A stretch of DNA of 48,776 nucleotides from Parachlamydiales bacterium (GTDB lineage Bacteria; Chlamydiota; Chlamydiia; Chlamydiales; Rhabdochlamydiaceae), in assembly GCA_023265455.1 (NCBI GenBank), contig JAHFTQ010000015.1:1-48776 (forward strand), written 5' to 3'. Made by a program: the position numbers and the translations under genes. Positions 18,996 through 28,609 of the stretch are shown here, one piece after another. Position 1 is the stretch's first letter, and every line of letters starts with the position of its first letter. The notes under the pieces were generated by a model that saw only the letters and a list, made by a program, of their open reading frames with translations, was not told the DNA's origin and searched no databases.

Positions 18996-20176
18996 GAACG
19001 ATTAACAGCCCCGTGAACTTCTTTGGCAAGCTGAAGCCCAGCTTGCCGCATCTCTTCGGGAGGATGCCTCAGCATAGAGTCAACAGTGGCTGCGATAGCT
19101 TCTAGGCTAACTTGCTTTCCAGCGCCGCTATGAACGATAAGATCGACCAGATCTTTTTGAGATTCCATATGAGGACCAAATAGGACAGGGACACCTAAAG
19201 CTGCAGGCTCAAAAATGTTATGGCCTCCGACAGAAGAGATGAAGCTTCCGCCCACAACGGCAATTTCGGCTAGCTGATAGCAGCCGCTCAGCACTCCCAT
19301 CTTATCAATTAAGATGACGTTAGCGATTTTTTTCTTTTCTAGGAGAGCGGCTACCTGAGAAAACCTCTCGGGATGCCGGGGAGCGATCATGATTTTTAAA
19401 GTGGGAAAAGAAGCTAAGAGCGGCGCTAAAGCATCGATGAGGCTCTCCTCTTCCGTCTCATGCGTAGAGCCGATCACAATCACGCGATCTTCAGCGTGAA
19501 TCCCAAACTCCTTTCTCCACTGGGCCTTGTCAATGCTAGACAAAGGCTGATCGAACTTGAGATTGCCAGTCACGGTGATTTTAGCGGGATCCACCCCGAG
19601 CGCTTCAAATCTTTTTGCAAAACGAGAGCTTTGAACACAAAAGTGATCAACAGCTCCAAAGAGTCGTTTGGTAAAAAAAGGAAAAAGCAAAAACCGTGTG
19701 AGAGAAGTCTCAGAGATTTTTCCATTCACCACGACGACATGCTCCACTTCACTGACAAGATTGAGCCAAAAGTCGCTTTCGACCAAAATCAGAAGATGGG
19801 GATTTAGACGACCCACGAGCCGCCGAATCGTCCAAGAAAAATCGACAGGTAAATAAAAATAGTGATCAAGTCCTGGCATACTTCGCTGAGCTTCTGAGAG
19901 TCCCGTCTCTGTCGTCGTTGAAATCACAAAGCACGCCTGGGGATGACGCTGCCGTAAAAGTCCTACCAAGGGAGCCACCGCTTTCGTTTCACCAACGGAG
20001 ACCGAATGGATCCAAATATGCAGCCGCTCTGGAGGAAGCTGAAAATTGGGAAGCTTAAACCCGAGTTTTTCAAAAAAAGAGCGCCGGTGTTTGCGATGCC
20101 TGACCATCTCCCATAGAAATTTGGGCAAGCTAACAAGGGTAAACAGAATCAAAACAGTGTTATACAGAAATCTCAT
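18965..20176 (-). CDS. waaA: Kdo transferase (3-deoxy-manno-octulosonate transferase)
   Basis: A 403-residue inner-membrane enzyme that transfers Kdo from CMP-Kdo to lipid A; in Chlamydia the homologue GseA adds several Kdo residues and makes the genus-specific epitope. An N-terminal hydrophobic anchor (residues 1-20) is followed by WIHSVSVGETKAVAPLV and VESDFWLNL (usual form ETELWPN), then in the C-terminal half VIGSTHETEEESLIDA, IAPRHPERF and the conserved GGSF...GGHNIFEPAALGVPVLFGPH nucleotide-sugar region. It overlaps the upstream leuS stop by 17 bases, the same leuS-waaA order as I recall for C. trachomatis CT209-CT208. How many Kdo residues it adds cannot be read from sequence. Confidence 0.95.
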   Translation of the reverse strand: MRFLYNTVLILFTLVSLPKFLWEMVRHRKHRRSFFEKLGFKLPNFQLPPERLHIWIHSVSVGETKAVAPLVGLLRQRHPQACFVISTTTETGLSEAQRSMPGLDHYFYLPVDFSWTIRRLVGRLNPHLLILVESDFWLNLVSEVEHVVVVNGKISETSLTRFLLFPFFTKRLFGAVDHFCVQSSRFAKRFEALGVDPAKITVTGNLKFDQPLSSIDKAQWRKEFGIHAEDRVIVIGSTHETEEESLIDALAPLLASFPTLKIMIAPRHPERFSQVAALLEKKKIANVILIDKMGVLSGCYQLAEIAVVGGSFISSVGGHNIFEPAALGVPVLFGPHMESQKDLVDLIVHSGAGKQVSLEAIAATVDSMLRHPPEEMRQAGLQLAKEVHGAVNRSYGALLSFIS

Positions 20177-22633
20177 GAATCACGATGTTAATGAGCTTAT
20201 TGGGGACAAAGATCACTTTTTCAATCGGTCCCGTGATATATTTAGCAATCTGGGGCTGAGTCTTGATAAAGACAAGAATGTCCTCTTGCGACTGATCTTT
20301 GGGAAGCTCCCACTTTCCTCTCACTTTGCCATTGATTTGAACGACATAAAGCGCAGTTGCATCGATGAGGTAAGTGGGATCGATGACTGGAAAGGGTGCA
20401 AAAGTCAGGTTTTCAGTCTCTCCTAACAGCTCCCAAGCCTCTTCAGCAATATGGGGGGCAAAAGGATATAGCGCCTGTGCGGCCATTTTTAAAACAGCGC
20501 GAGGATATTGTGAGAGGGGTGTAAAGTCGTTCATAAATTCCATCATCTTGGCAATCGCCGTATTAAACGAGAGCGCCTGGATGTCTTTTCGACGTTAAAA
20601 ACCAGCCGATGGCCCAGTTTGAGAGCCTCAGGAGTTGTAACATCACACACCTTGCTAGACAAGATCATCTGATAGAACCTGCATAAAAAGCGGTAGCACC
20701 CTTGGACAGCATCGGTATTCCACAGCTTTTCTTGGTCAAATGGCCCCATGAACATCTCATAAAGGCGGAGGCTATCGGCTCCATATTTTTCGATCATTTC
20801 ATCGGGAGTTACTCCGTTGAGTTTAGACTTTGACATCTTCTCGATCTGGCTACGCAGTTCAACCTCTGTGCCGATTTGGTAATATTTTCCCTCTTTTTCA
20901 ATGACTTCTTCAGGGGAAATATAAACACCGCTGGGGAGCTGATACGCGCGGGCTGTGAGCAGTCCTTGATTACGGAGTTTTTGAAACGGCTCGGGTGTTG
21001 AGACAAAACCACAATCAAAGAGCACCTTATGCCAAAAACGGGCGTAAAGCAGGTGAAGAACAGCATGTTCAACCCCTCCGACATACATGTCAACGGGCAG
21101 CCAGTACTTCTCTTTGTGGGGGTCCCATGCAGCCTGGTCGTTATGTGGATCGCAGAAGCGGAGGTAATACCAACACGATCCTGCCCATTGAGGCATGGTG
21201 TTGGTCTCTCGCCGAGCTTTTTTGCCGGTTTTAAGATCGGTGATCTCAACCCACTCTTTGACTTTGGCAAGTGGACTCTCTCCTGATGCAGAAGGTTTAT
21301 AATCTTTGAGCTCCGGAGGACAAAGCGGCAGCTCATCCATGTCAAGAGTCCGTTTTGTCCCGTCTTCAAAATGAAGAATGGGAAACGGCTCGCCCCAGTA
21401 CCGCTGCCTTGAAAACAACCAATCGCGGAGCTTGTAATTAACCGTCCTCTCCCCTTTTCCGTTGTCTACTAGCCACTGAGCGATTTTTTCTTTGGCAGCC
21501 AAGACAGAAAGACCATTTAAAAACTCGCTCTGAACCATTTTTTCGTCTGTAATGACCTCTATGACAGGCAGACTGTATTTCTGAGCAAACTCTAAATCCC
21601 GCTCATCATGAGCAGGAACTCCCATGACAGCTCCCGTTCCATAGGTCATGAGGACATAGTCGGCAATCCAGATCGGAACCTTTTTTCCATTGACAGGATT
21701 AAGCGCGTAAGCGCCGCTCCAGACACCGCTTTTTTCTTTGGCAAGATCAGTTCTTTGCAGTTCGCTTTTAGCCGCCACTTCTTTTAGGTACTGAGCAACT
21801 GCTTTTTTCTGCTGATCAGAAATGATCTGAGCCACTAAAGGGTGCTCAGGAGAAAGCACAAGAAATGTCACCCCAAAAAGCGTCTCACCGCACGTTGTAA
21901 AAACAGCAATCGGATGTCCTGCTTTCTCCTCAGTAAAATGGAGCTTAACCCCTTCACTTCTACCAATCCAGTTCACCTGTAGTTTCTTGAGGGATTCGGG
22001 CCAATCGAGAAGCGAGAGATCTTCGAGTAAGCGATCGGCGTAAGCCGTAATTTTTAAAATCCACTGACGCAGCGGCCTTCGCTCAATGGGATAGCCTCCC
22101 TCCTTGGACCGTCCGTTTTCGACCTCTTCATTGGCTAAGACAGTCCCTAAAGCGGGGCAAAAATTCACCTGCACCTCAGCTTCATAGGCGAGCCCCTTTT
22201 CATAGAGCTTGGTAAAAATCCACTGCGTCCATTTGTAATAGGAGGGCTCGCTTGTCGTAATTTCACGACTCCAGTCATAGCTGAGGCCCAAAGATTTTAA
22301 CTGTCGGCGGTAAGTCGCAATATTTTCTTCCGTCGTAACGGAAGGGTGCGTTCCTGTGCGAATGGCATATTGCTCAGCTGGAAGGCCAAAACTATCCCAC
22401 CCCATCGGATGAAGAACATTATACCCTTTATTTCGCATGTACCGGGCCAAAATATCGGTCGCTGTATAGCCAGTGACATGTCCTACATGCAGCCCTGCAC
22501 CGGAAGGATAGGGGAACATATCGAGAATATAAAATTTAGGTTGCGAAGGATCGGCCTCAACTTCGAAGGTTTCCTTCTCTTCCCAGACATGCTGCCATTT
22601 CTGTTCTATTCTGCGATGATCATAATTCGACAT
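20160..22633 (-). CDS. leuS: leucyl-tRNA synthetase, interrupted by a one-base frameshift
   Basis: A class I synthetase that charges tRNA-Leu. The first frame (22633 to about 20590) holds the HIGH-type motif [16 protein letters not shown], the editing insert and the KMSKS motif ([16 protein letters not shown]). At the T-run 20586-20589 the frame breaks: the first frame runs into 13 foreign residues and a stop at 20543, while the shifted frame continues with family-like sequence ([17 protein letters not shown]) into an intact C-terminal anticodon-binding domain ending at 20160. Adding one A to the coding strand (AAAA to AAAAA) restores about 824 codons, the normal length. leuS is essential and no second copy is in the window, so a sequencing error, or less likely slippage, is the best explanation. 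Confidence 0.93.
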
Positions 22634-22694
22634 GAATTGCAGCTTACCTTAAAGAATAATTGCTTCAAAATGAAAAATCCCCTAAACTGGGTGA

Positions 22695-24056
22695 ATGGTA
22701 GAATCAACCCTAGTTAAGAAAAACAAGTTCTCGCTCTCCGATTATAACTACCAAAAAGACATTGAAAACAGGCTCTTAATGGCCCGGTTTTCCCCGCTTG
22801 ATTTTACAGTTCTTGAAGAAATTCTTTTCAGTCCTCTTAAAACACCCCTTCGAAAAATCGCTAAGAACCTTAGCCTTAATGATACAGAAGTCTTTCCCGT
22901 CTTAGAAAAACTCTCCAAGATGGGGCTCCTCTCTATCGAAGACGATTCGGTCGTCATTGATAAAACCATGCGAAAATATTTTGAAACAGAGATGGAAAAG
23001 TTCGAGTCCGATTTCAAACCGGGGATGGATTTTCTTCAGAACCTCCTTAAAAAAGTTCCGATTCACATCCTCCCCATCTGGTATGCACTCCCCAGAACAT
23101 CGAATAATATCTTTGAATCCATCGTAGAAAAATATTTACTTACACCCCAAATTTTTCAACGTTATCTCCTGGAGCTCAATTTAGGAGATCCGGTTGTCAC
23201 TGCGATTGCTCAAGACGTTTTTCGATCACCCCAATTGGCTATCCCTGCAAGCGCTCTCTTAGAAAAGTACCAGATCTCTGAAGAACAGCTTGAAGAGTCC
23301 CTGCTGCTTCTCGAGTTCCATTTCGTTTGCTGCGTCAGTTATCGCAAAACTGAAGATCGCCTAGAAAAGATGATCACCCCTTTTCATGAGTGGCGTGAAT
23401 ACCTCTCTCTCTTAAAAACAACGGTGACAGCCTCTCTTCCTGATCCCTCGAAAGTCAAACGTGTAAGACCGCATGATTTTTCGTTTGTTGAAGACATGTC
23501 CACCCTTCTTCACCAAGCCAAAAAACAACCGATCTCACTTTCAACTGAAAATCTAACAGAAAATGCCTCCTATAATGAGCAACTCATTCGCAAACTTCAG
23601 CTCCTGAAGCTTGCTGAACGCGCCTGCGATCATCTCAAAGCCACCGAGGCTGCAACGGAGTGGTTGGATATGCGGATTGAAAACCGCGCACTTTACCTCT
23701 ATCGCCATCCCTTGAATAAGATCACAACCGTCGGGCTTCCCTCCCAACTCTTAACAGAAAAAATGATCCGAGACGCTGAAAAATCGGTGATTCGCGTTCT
23801 GCATACGGGATGGGTCCTATTTGAAGATTTTGTTCCTGGCGTCATCGTCTCCTTAGGCGAACATCCCTCTGTGACACTCAAAGAATGCGGTAAACAGTGG
23901 AAGTACCTCCTTCCCTCCTATACTCCCGAAGAACTCAACCTCTTGCATGCCGTGGTCTTCGAAGGCCTTTTCGAAGCTGGCATCACCACGATTGGCACCT
24001 ATGAAGGCAAAGAGTGTTTTGCTGTCACCGCGTTTGGCCAATCACTATTTGGATAG
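22695..24056 (+). CDS. conserved-looking winged-helix-like protein of unknown function
   Basis: A 453-residue soluble protein. Residues about 30-95 (LDFTVLEEILFSPLKTPLRK, then AKNLSLNDTEVFPVLEKL) look like a winged helix: helix, turn, helix, then SIEDDSVVIDKTMRK as a wing. A second similar unit may follow at 190-240. The C-terminal 150 residues are mixed alpha/beta without a known motif. The gene is divergent from leuS and ends three bases before smpB, so it probably shares a transcript with smpB. No strong ribosome-binding site precedes ATG 22695; an in-frame ATG at 22779 is possible. A DNA-binding role is only suggested by shape. Confidence 0.75.
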   Translation: MVESTLVKKNKFSLSDYNYQKDIENRLLMARFSPLDFTVLEEILFSPLKTPLRKIAKNLSLNDTEVFPVLEKLSKMGLLSIEDDSVVIDKTMRKYFETEMEKFESDFKPGMDFLQNLLKKVPIHILPIWYALPRTSNNIFESIVEKYLLTPQIFQRYLLELNLGDPVVTAIAQDVFRSPQLAIPASALLEKYQISEEQLEESLLLLEFHFVCCVSYRKTEDRLEKMITPFHEWREYLSLLKTTVTASLPDPSKVKRVRPHDFSFVEDMSTLLHQAKKQPISLSTENLTENASYNEQLIRKLQLLKLAERACDHLKATEAATEWLDMRIENRALYLYRHPLNKITTVGLPSQLLTEKMIRDAEKSVIRVLHTGWVLFEDFVPGVIVSLGEHPSVTLKECGKQWKYLLPSYTPEELNLLHAVVFEGLFEAGITTIGTYEGKECFAVTAFGQSLFG

Positions 24057-24059
24057 TCT

Positions 24060-24509
24060 ATGGACGATTTGGTTTCTAATCGCAAAGCTCACCACCACTA
24101 TGAAATCTTAGAGACTCTAGAAGTGGGGATTATTTTGCTTGGCACCGAGATCAAATCGCTGCGCGATCATGGCGGAAATCTTCAAGACGCCTACGTCGTT
24201 TTTCATCAAGGAGAGGCCTACCTTAAAAATTGCTCGATTGCGCCCTATAAGTTCGGCAATATCTACAACCACGAAGAGCGGCGCGAGCGCAAACTCCTCC
24301 TCCACAAACGAGAACTTCTCCGCATGCGCTCCCTTGTCGATGAAAAAGGACTCACCCTCATCCCCCTCGCCTTCTATCTCAAAAAGGGATTCGTCAAAGC
24401 CCGCCTCGCTGTCGCCCGCGGTAAAAAAGCCCACGACAAACGGGCCTCCATCAAAGCCCGGGAAGACAAACGACAAATGGACCGCGCTGTCAAAGACCGC
24501 GAAGACTAA
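24060..24509 (+). CDS. smpB: SsrA-binding protein SmpB
   Basis: A 149-residue RNA-binding protein that delivers tmRNA to stalled ribosomes (trans-translation). Diagnostic segments are [56 protein letters not shown] and the basic C-terminal tail [20 protein letters not shown] that enters the decoding centre. Length is normal. It starts three bases after the upstream stop. In C. trachomatis smpB lies close to dnaN and recF; here about 3 kb of other genes separates them. The tmRNA gene is not in this window. Confidence 0.97.
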   Translation: MDDLVSNRKAHHHYEILETLEVGIILLGTEIKSLRDHGGNLQDAYVVFHQGEAYLKNCSIAPYKFGNIYNHEERRERKLLLHKRELLRMRSLVDEKGLTLIPLAFYLKKGFVKARLAVARGKKAHDKRASIKAREDKRQMDRAVKDRED

Positions 24510-24511
24510 CT

Positions 24512-24907
24512 TTATGGCTTCCGACAGCGGAGTATATAAGCTTTCTTGATGGTAAACCCAAATTTTTCTGAGCAAGGCTCCACTGAAAAATCCTTGGGTG
24601 ATTCTTTAAAGCCACCGTTTGTAAGAGGACAAACATCTTGAAGAAAAGCGACAGCAGGATCAGCAGAATCAAGAATGACAATTCTAGAAAATCGCACGAG
24701 CTCGGGAGCAGTTAAGACAGACTGAATTTTGGACACGACGATTTCATAAGCCGCCATCTCGCTTGAGCTTAGCCAAGATGCAGATACTACGATATCCCAT
24801 TTCTCTAAGGAATCTTCTCTTAAAAAAAGAACAAATAGCAACATGGGCTTATGTTCACTTTCAAGAGCTTGGACAACAGTTTTGAGTTTGTCTAAAATTT
24901 CTTTCAT
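24512..24907 (-). CDS. small alpha/beta protein of unknown function
   Basis: A 131-residue product beginning MKEILDKLKTVV, with LFVLFLREDSLEKWDIVVSA, SWLSSSEMAAYEIVVSKI and LVRFSRIVILDSADPAVAFL. Proteins with this layout (a strand carrying LFxREDSxxKWDxxVSAxWL, then a helix and SRIVIL) occur scattered in many bacteria and archaea with no known function. It lies convergent to smpB, two bases beyond the smpB stop, and starts the non-core block between smpB and dnaN. GGAGG lies upstream but rather far from the ATG. Confidence 0.65.
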   Translation of the reverse strand: MKEILDKLKTVVQALESEHKPMLLFVLFLREDSLEKWDIVVSASWLSSSEMAAYEIVVSKIQSVLTAPELVRFSRIVILDSADPAVAFLQDVCPLTNGGFKESPKDFSVEPCSEKFGFTIKKAYILRCRKP

Positions 24908-24972
24908 AATTTTTTTAGTAACACCTCCAAGGTTTTCCTACGGGTTCACCATAAGTTGCGTTATTTTAACAC

Positions 24973-24988
24973 GAAGAATATATTCTTC
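24973..24988. promoter_or_regulatory. perfect 16-bp palindrome before the protease-ankyrin gene
   Basis: GAAGAATATATTCTTC is a perfect dyad with no loop, 32 bases before the chosen ATG at 25021 and in the intergenic space between two divergent genes. The size and place fit an operator for a dimeric regulator, but no regulator gene is next to it. Confidence 0.45.
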
Positions 24989-25020
24989 CATTAAGTTTAA
25001 ATGATTCTTTGGAGGACGAT

Positions 25021-26964
25021 ATGGCAATCAAGGTTTTACCCAAACTCGTTGAATACGTTTATGATCCCAGTACTGTTTTTCAGCCGGGTCATATGGATTA
25101 TAATGGAGAAAAAGGAGAGTTCGCTTCTCTGCCTCCACAAAAAGCCAACAAAAAATATTCCCAACAGAAAGCGTATGTTTATAACCATGCACCTCAAGAG
25201 CTAAGTCAAGAGAAAATTCTTGCTAAAATTATTCCCGGTTTCGATGGAAGAGAGCGGGTTTTTAAAACCACTTCATGGCCCCATACGATTCATGTACAAT
25301 TAACCATGCATTTTAATAGAGAAGTCTATGGGGGATCGGGCGTAATGGTAGGTCCTCATCATCTGTTGACCTGTGGGCATAACGTCTATGATACTAAAGA
25401 AAAGAAATGGGCTGAAAGTATAACGGTCTTCCCCGCTCTTAATGATGATCATGCTCCATTTGGTCAAGTCAAGGTTGTCAAAGTTTACATCTATACTAAT
25501 TGGACAATGCAAGCTGATAAAAAATTTGATATCGCATTACTTATCCTAAATCAATCGATTGGCAAATATACGGGATGGGGAGGGGTTGTATGTATTGATG
25601 ATCAGCACATCCTGCAAGAAAAAATCCATATTACGGGATACCCTGGGGACAAAGGTTTGAAGCAGATGTGGAGTATGAGCCATGTCGTCAAATCTAACGG
25701 CACTGAAGAGTTTGAATATGAAATTGATACTCACGCAGGCCAAAGTGGAAGTGGTATCTGGATAAACAAGTGGGGTTTACCATTAGTTTTAGGTGTACAT
25801 ACCCTGGGAGGCGATGCCAAGAATTTTGGGGTTCGAATTTCTGAACAAAAGTTTACAGATCTTTTTGTTACGGCGATGACGGCGACGCGGAAGCTGAAAA
25901 AATCTACCATAGTCCTGAATTCCTTAGCACTGTCTTCTACCTCATCCGATGGAGCATCTGACGTTAAGCAAAGACGCCTCCCTCTTAATCGGGCAGGCAG
26001 AGGAAAAGCCCTTGTTGAAGCTGCAACTCTTGGCAATCTAAATGAAGTAGAACAGTTGCTTGGAATGGATACGGATGTCAATGCAAAGAACCCGGATGGT
26101 GAAACAGCCTTAATACGCGCCTGCGAAAATGGTCATGAAAGTATCGTCGAGATGCTCACAGAGAATGGGGCTGAATTAGATATTGGAAGAAAAGACGGTG
26201 ATCGAGCGCTTGAGATCGCGACAAAAAAAGGTTTTACAGGGATTGTGCGACATCTTGTAAGGGAGGGAGCTAAGCTGGTAAAAGAAATTGAGAAGCACGA
26301 ATCTTACTATGGGGGCTCGAATCTACATATACGTAAATGCTGCCCTGCTCTTGCCTCCGCCGCAGCGACGGGAAATTTAGAGTTGGTTCAGTTATTTCTT
26401 GATCGAGGTGTTAATATTAACGAGAACGAGGGATCTGATATGGGGTCATCAGGGGGAAATGCTCTCTTAGCCGCTTGTAAAAATGGACATGAGCTAGTTG
26501 TACGACTCTTGCTTGAACGAAAAGTCAATGTTCAAATTGGATATCAAGGACATGATGGAACGAGGAATCTCATCTGTCATCAGGCTTTGAGCGCTGCCTA
26601 TTATAATGGTCATAAGAAATTAACGCATTGGTTGCTCCAAGAGGGCTTTGATATTGACTCGGTTAGTTCCAAGAGTGGGTCGGGTAGGACGACCACCCAT
26701 GGGGAGAGTCTTTTATTTTATGCCTGTCAAACGGGTGATCTTGAAACCCTAGCGCTGCTCTTGAAAAAAATAAATCTTAAAAGGGTCACGGAAACAGTGG
26801 GCGGTTATATTGATATCAATCAAACTACGTTTTCGGGAACTCCGCAAACAGTTAAAGCCTATCGTACGACTACTTACACTGTGGGGTCCGAAGCTCTATC
26901 GTATGCTAAAGAAAATGCAGAGGTGACTCAACTACTTTACCAAAATGGAGCAACAAATTCTTAA
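25021..26964 (+). CDS. trypsin-like serine protease fused to ankyrin repeats
   Basis: A 647-residue fusion. ATG 25021 is chosen because GGAGG lies at 25011-25015; the frame is open from 25009. Residues about 85-285 are a chymotrypsin/V8-type protease with an apparently complete triad: His120 in LLTCGHNVYD, Asp170 in KFDIALLIL, Ser242 in HAGQSGSGIW. The N-terminal 80 residues look like a propeptide, as in glutamyl endopeptidases. From about residue 328 to the end there are six or seven ankyrin repeats (for example DVNAKNPDGETALIRACENG, GNALLAACKNGHELVVRLL). No standard signal peptide is seen. The ankyrin part would choose the target; cleavage of a host protein is inferred. It lies in the extra block between smpB and dnaN. 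Confidence 0.92.
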   Translation: MAIKVLPKLVEYVYDPSTVFQPGHMDYNGEKGEFASLPPQKANKKYSQQKAYVYNHAPQELSQEKILAKIIPGFDGRERVFKTTSWPHTIHVQLTMHFNREVYGGSGVMVGPHHLLTCGHNVYDTKEKKWAESITVFPALNDDHAPFGQVKVVKVYIYTNWTMQADKKFDIALLILNQSIGKYTGWGGVVCIDDQHILQEKIHITGYPGDKGLKQMWSMSHVVKSNGTEEFEYEIDTHAGQSGSGIWINKWGLPLVLGVHTLGGDAKNFGVRISEQKFTDLFVTAMTATRKLKKSTIVLNSLALSSTSSDGASDVKQRRLPLNRAGRGKALVEAATLGNLNEVEQLLGMDTDVNAKNPDGETALIRACENGHESIVEMLTENGAELDIGRKDGDRALEIATKKGFTGIVRHLVREGAKLVKEIEKHESYYGGSNLHIRKCCPALASAAATGNLELVQLFLDRGVNINENEGSDMGSSGGNALLAACKNGHELVVRLLLERKVNVQIGYQGHDGTRNLICHQALSAAYYNGHKKLTHWLLQEGFDIDSVSSKSGSGRTTTHGESLLFYACQTGDLETLALLLKKINLKRVTETVGGYIDINQTTFSGTPQTVKAYRTTTYTVGSEALSYAKENAEVTQLLYQNGATNS

Positions 26965-26970
26965 AATCCT

Positions 26971-26999
26971 TTGACATTTTTGGGTAAATTTTATAAAGT
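26971..26999 (+). promoter_or_regulatory. putative sigma70-type promoter for the 145-residue gene
   Basis: TTGACA (26971-26976) is followed by TATAAA after 15 bases (26992-26997), or by TAAAGT after 17 bases (26994-26999). It lies 30-58 bases before ATG 27029. Confidence 0.5.
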
Positions 27000-27028
27000 T
27001 TTTATAAAAATCACAAAAAGAGATCGCT

Positions 27029-27466
27029 ATGTCAATCGATTCAAGTACAATTTCCGTATCAGATGCCAGTCAGACTTTCGAACATTTTACCGGTGAGTTG
27101 AACAACTGGTATGGAGAGGTCGCTCAAAAGACCACCAACAAAGTTTGCAAAATTTCTCTTAAGTTCATCATTGAGCCTTCTGCCATTGTGCAAGATCTTG
27201 CCAATCCTGAAATCCTCATCACCGGAGCAAAACCCATTTGGACAAAGCAAGCCACATCTCACGACATAAAGCTTTTGGTTCAAGAGGATAAGCTCGTTGT
27301 CGACCGTACGTTTAACACCTTCGCAAAAATCATCCCCCACATTCAAACAGCCCAAAGCTTGCAAGTCCATGCGAAGGCTTTTATACCTCCCGGCGGTGCA
27401 TGGTATGAGGCGCCCGCCCCCATCCTTTTTGCAGAAAAAATCTGGAATTATTCGGTGAAAAATTGA
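27029..27466 (+). CDS. 145-residue protein of unknown function
   Basis: A soluble product with no recognised domain. The text includes WYGEVAQKTTNKVCKISLKF, a central proline-poor segment and a C-terminal PGGAWYEAPAPILFAEKIW. A long open frame exists on the opposite strand over the same bases; the plus frame is preferred because it has a -35/-10 pair and AAGAGA before ATG, and because it is co-directional with dnaN. The dnaN promoter overlaps its stop codon. Expression and role are uncertain. Confidence 0.55.
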   Translation: MSIDSSTISVSDASQTFEHFTGELNNWYGEVAQKTTNKVCKISLKFIIEPSAIVQDLANPEILITGAKPIWTKQATSHDIKLLVQEDKLVVDRTFNTFAKIIPHIQTAQSLQVHAKAFIPPGGAWYEAPAPILFAEKIWNYSVKN

Positions 27467-27491
27467 CACCTCTTGTCAAATCCAGTATTGT
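27463..27491 (+). promoter_or_regulatory. dnaN promoter with overlapping dyad
   Basis: TTGACA (27463-27468) and TATTGT (27486-27491) are spaced by 17 bases, 21 bases before the dnaN ATG at 27512. The -35 hexamer is also the left half of a dyad, TTGACA-cctct-TGTCAA (27463-27479), which could bind a regulator and block the promoter. Confidence 0.55.
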
Positions 27492-27511
27492 TAAGCGCAA
27501 AAGGCACATTT

Positions 27512-28609
27512 ATGAAACTTGTTATCTCTCGACTAGATCTTTTGAACCTCATTACCAAAATCCAAGCTGTCATCCCTTCCAAGCCAGCGCTTCCCGTCTT
27601 AAATAACGTCTTACTGGAAGCCATTGATGACCAGCTCATCTTAAGCGCAACCGACCTCACCGTCAGTATGCGAGCTTATACAAACGCCAAAGTCGAAGAG
27701 CAAGGCTCCATTGCCCTGCCTGCGAAAAAGTTTTTTCAGCTGGTGCGTGAGATCACCACTCCTCAAGTTGAAATCCAGACTACCACCTCTGAAATCGCTT
27801 TGATCAACGCCGGAACCTCCCATTTTAAGATGAGTGGCATGAACAAAAGCGAATTCCCCACCCTTCCAGACTTTGAAGGAGGCATTTCCTTAATGCTCGA
27901 CAACTCTCTTCTCAAAGAGATGTTAGTTCGTAGCTCATTTTCCGCTGCAAGAGATGACAATCGGCAAGTTCTTAAAGGCATCTTATTTCAGTACCGCGAA
28001 AAACTAGCAACCTTTGTGGGCACGGATGGCAAACGGCTGGCCAGACTTTTTGCCGATATCGAATTTGGAGAGGGGCAAGTAGGATCCTATGTCCTTCCTC
28101 TAAAAGCCGTCGAAGAAATCATCGCACTTCTCGATGTTAAAGACCAAAAATCAAAACTCACACTTCTCCCTGATAAGATCAGCATTGAAACGGACAACAT
28201 CCTTCTCATCACAAAACTTCTCAATGGCCAATATCCCGATGTCGACCGCATCATCCCTCAAAAGTCGGCAGCCCCCGTTGCTTTACATCGAGAAGAGCTC
28301 ATCTCCCTCCTCCGCCAAGTCTCCCTCTTTACCAAAGATCAAAGCAGCGCCGTCCGGTTCACACTCACCTCCGGTGAGCTTCACCTGGCAGCGATGGGTG
28401 GAGATATTGGAGAAGGCAAAGTCAGCATGGTTGCTAACTATGGAGGCCCCCACCTCGAGATGGCATTTAACCCCCATTTTTTTATCGACATTTTGCGCCA
28501 CAGCAAAGATGAAGTCGTTCAGTTAAGTTTTATCGATGGATACAATCCTCTCCTCATCACCGATTCCACTAACGCTCACTTCGTCTTAATGCCGATGCGC
28601 CTTGAATAA
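27512..28609 (+). CDS. dnaN: DNA polymerase III beta subunit (sliding clamp)
   Basis: A 365-residue clamp that encircles DNA and tethers polymerase III. Typical segments are the start MKLVISRLDLLNLITKIQAV, PSKPALPVLNNVLLEA, FKMSGMNKSEFPTLPDF, VGTDGKRLARLFADI and the C-terminal LITDSTNAHFVLMPMRL. Three clamp domains of about 120 residues each are expected. The frame is open from a TTG at 27473, but ATG 27512 matches the family start and follows a good promoter. The TAA stop shares its last base with the recF ATG, so the two are coupled, as in many bacteria. Confidence 0.97.
   Translation: MKLVISRLDLLNLITKIQAVIPSKPALPVLNNVLLEAIDDQLILSATDLTVSMRAYTNAKVEEQGSIALPAKKFFQLVREITTPQVEIQTTTSEIALINAGTSHFKMSGMNKSEFPTLPDFEGGISLMLDNSLLKEMLVRSSFSAARDDNRQVLKGILFQYREKLATFVGTDGKRLARLFADIEFGEGQVGSYVLPLKAVEEIIALLDVKDQKSKLTLLPDKISIETDNILLITKLLNGQYPDVDRIIPQKSAAPVALHREELISLLRQVSLFTKDQSSAVRFTLTSGELHLAAMGGDIGEGKVSMVANYGGPHLEMAFNPHFFIDILRHSKDEVVQLSFIDGYNPLLITDSTNAHFVLMPMRLE

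Noticed and set aside
20160..20546. Separate 128-residue gene downstream of leuS
   Set aside because: Its sequence is the C-terminal domain of LeuRS, and one base restores the frame, so it is part of leuS.
24117..24575. 152-codon minus-strand frame across smpB
   Set aside because: It is a shadow of smpB, which is unmistakable on the plus strand.
27059..27469. 136-codon open frame on the minus strand opposite the 145-residue gene
   Set aside because: It has no ribosome-binding site or promoter, and the plus-strand frame has both and is co-directional with dnaN. Only a homologue search could decide with certainty.
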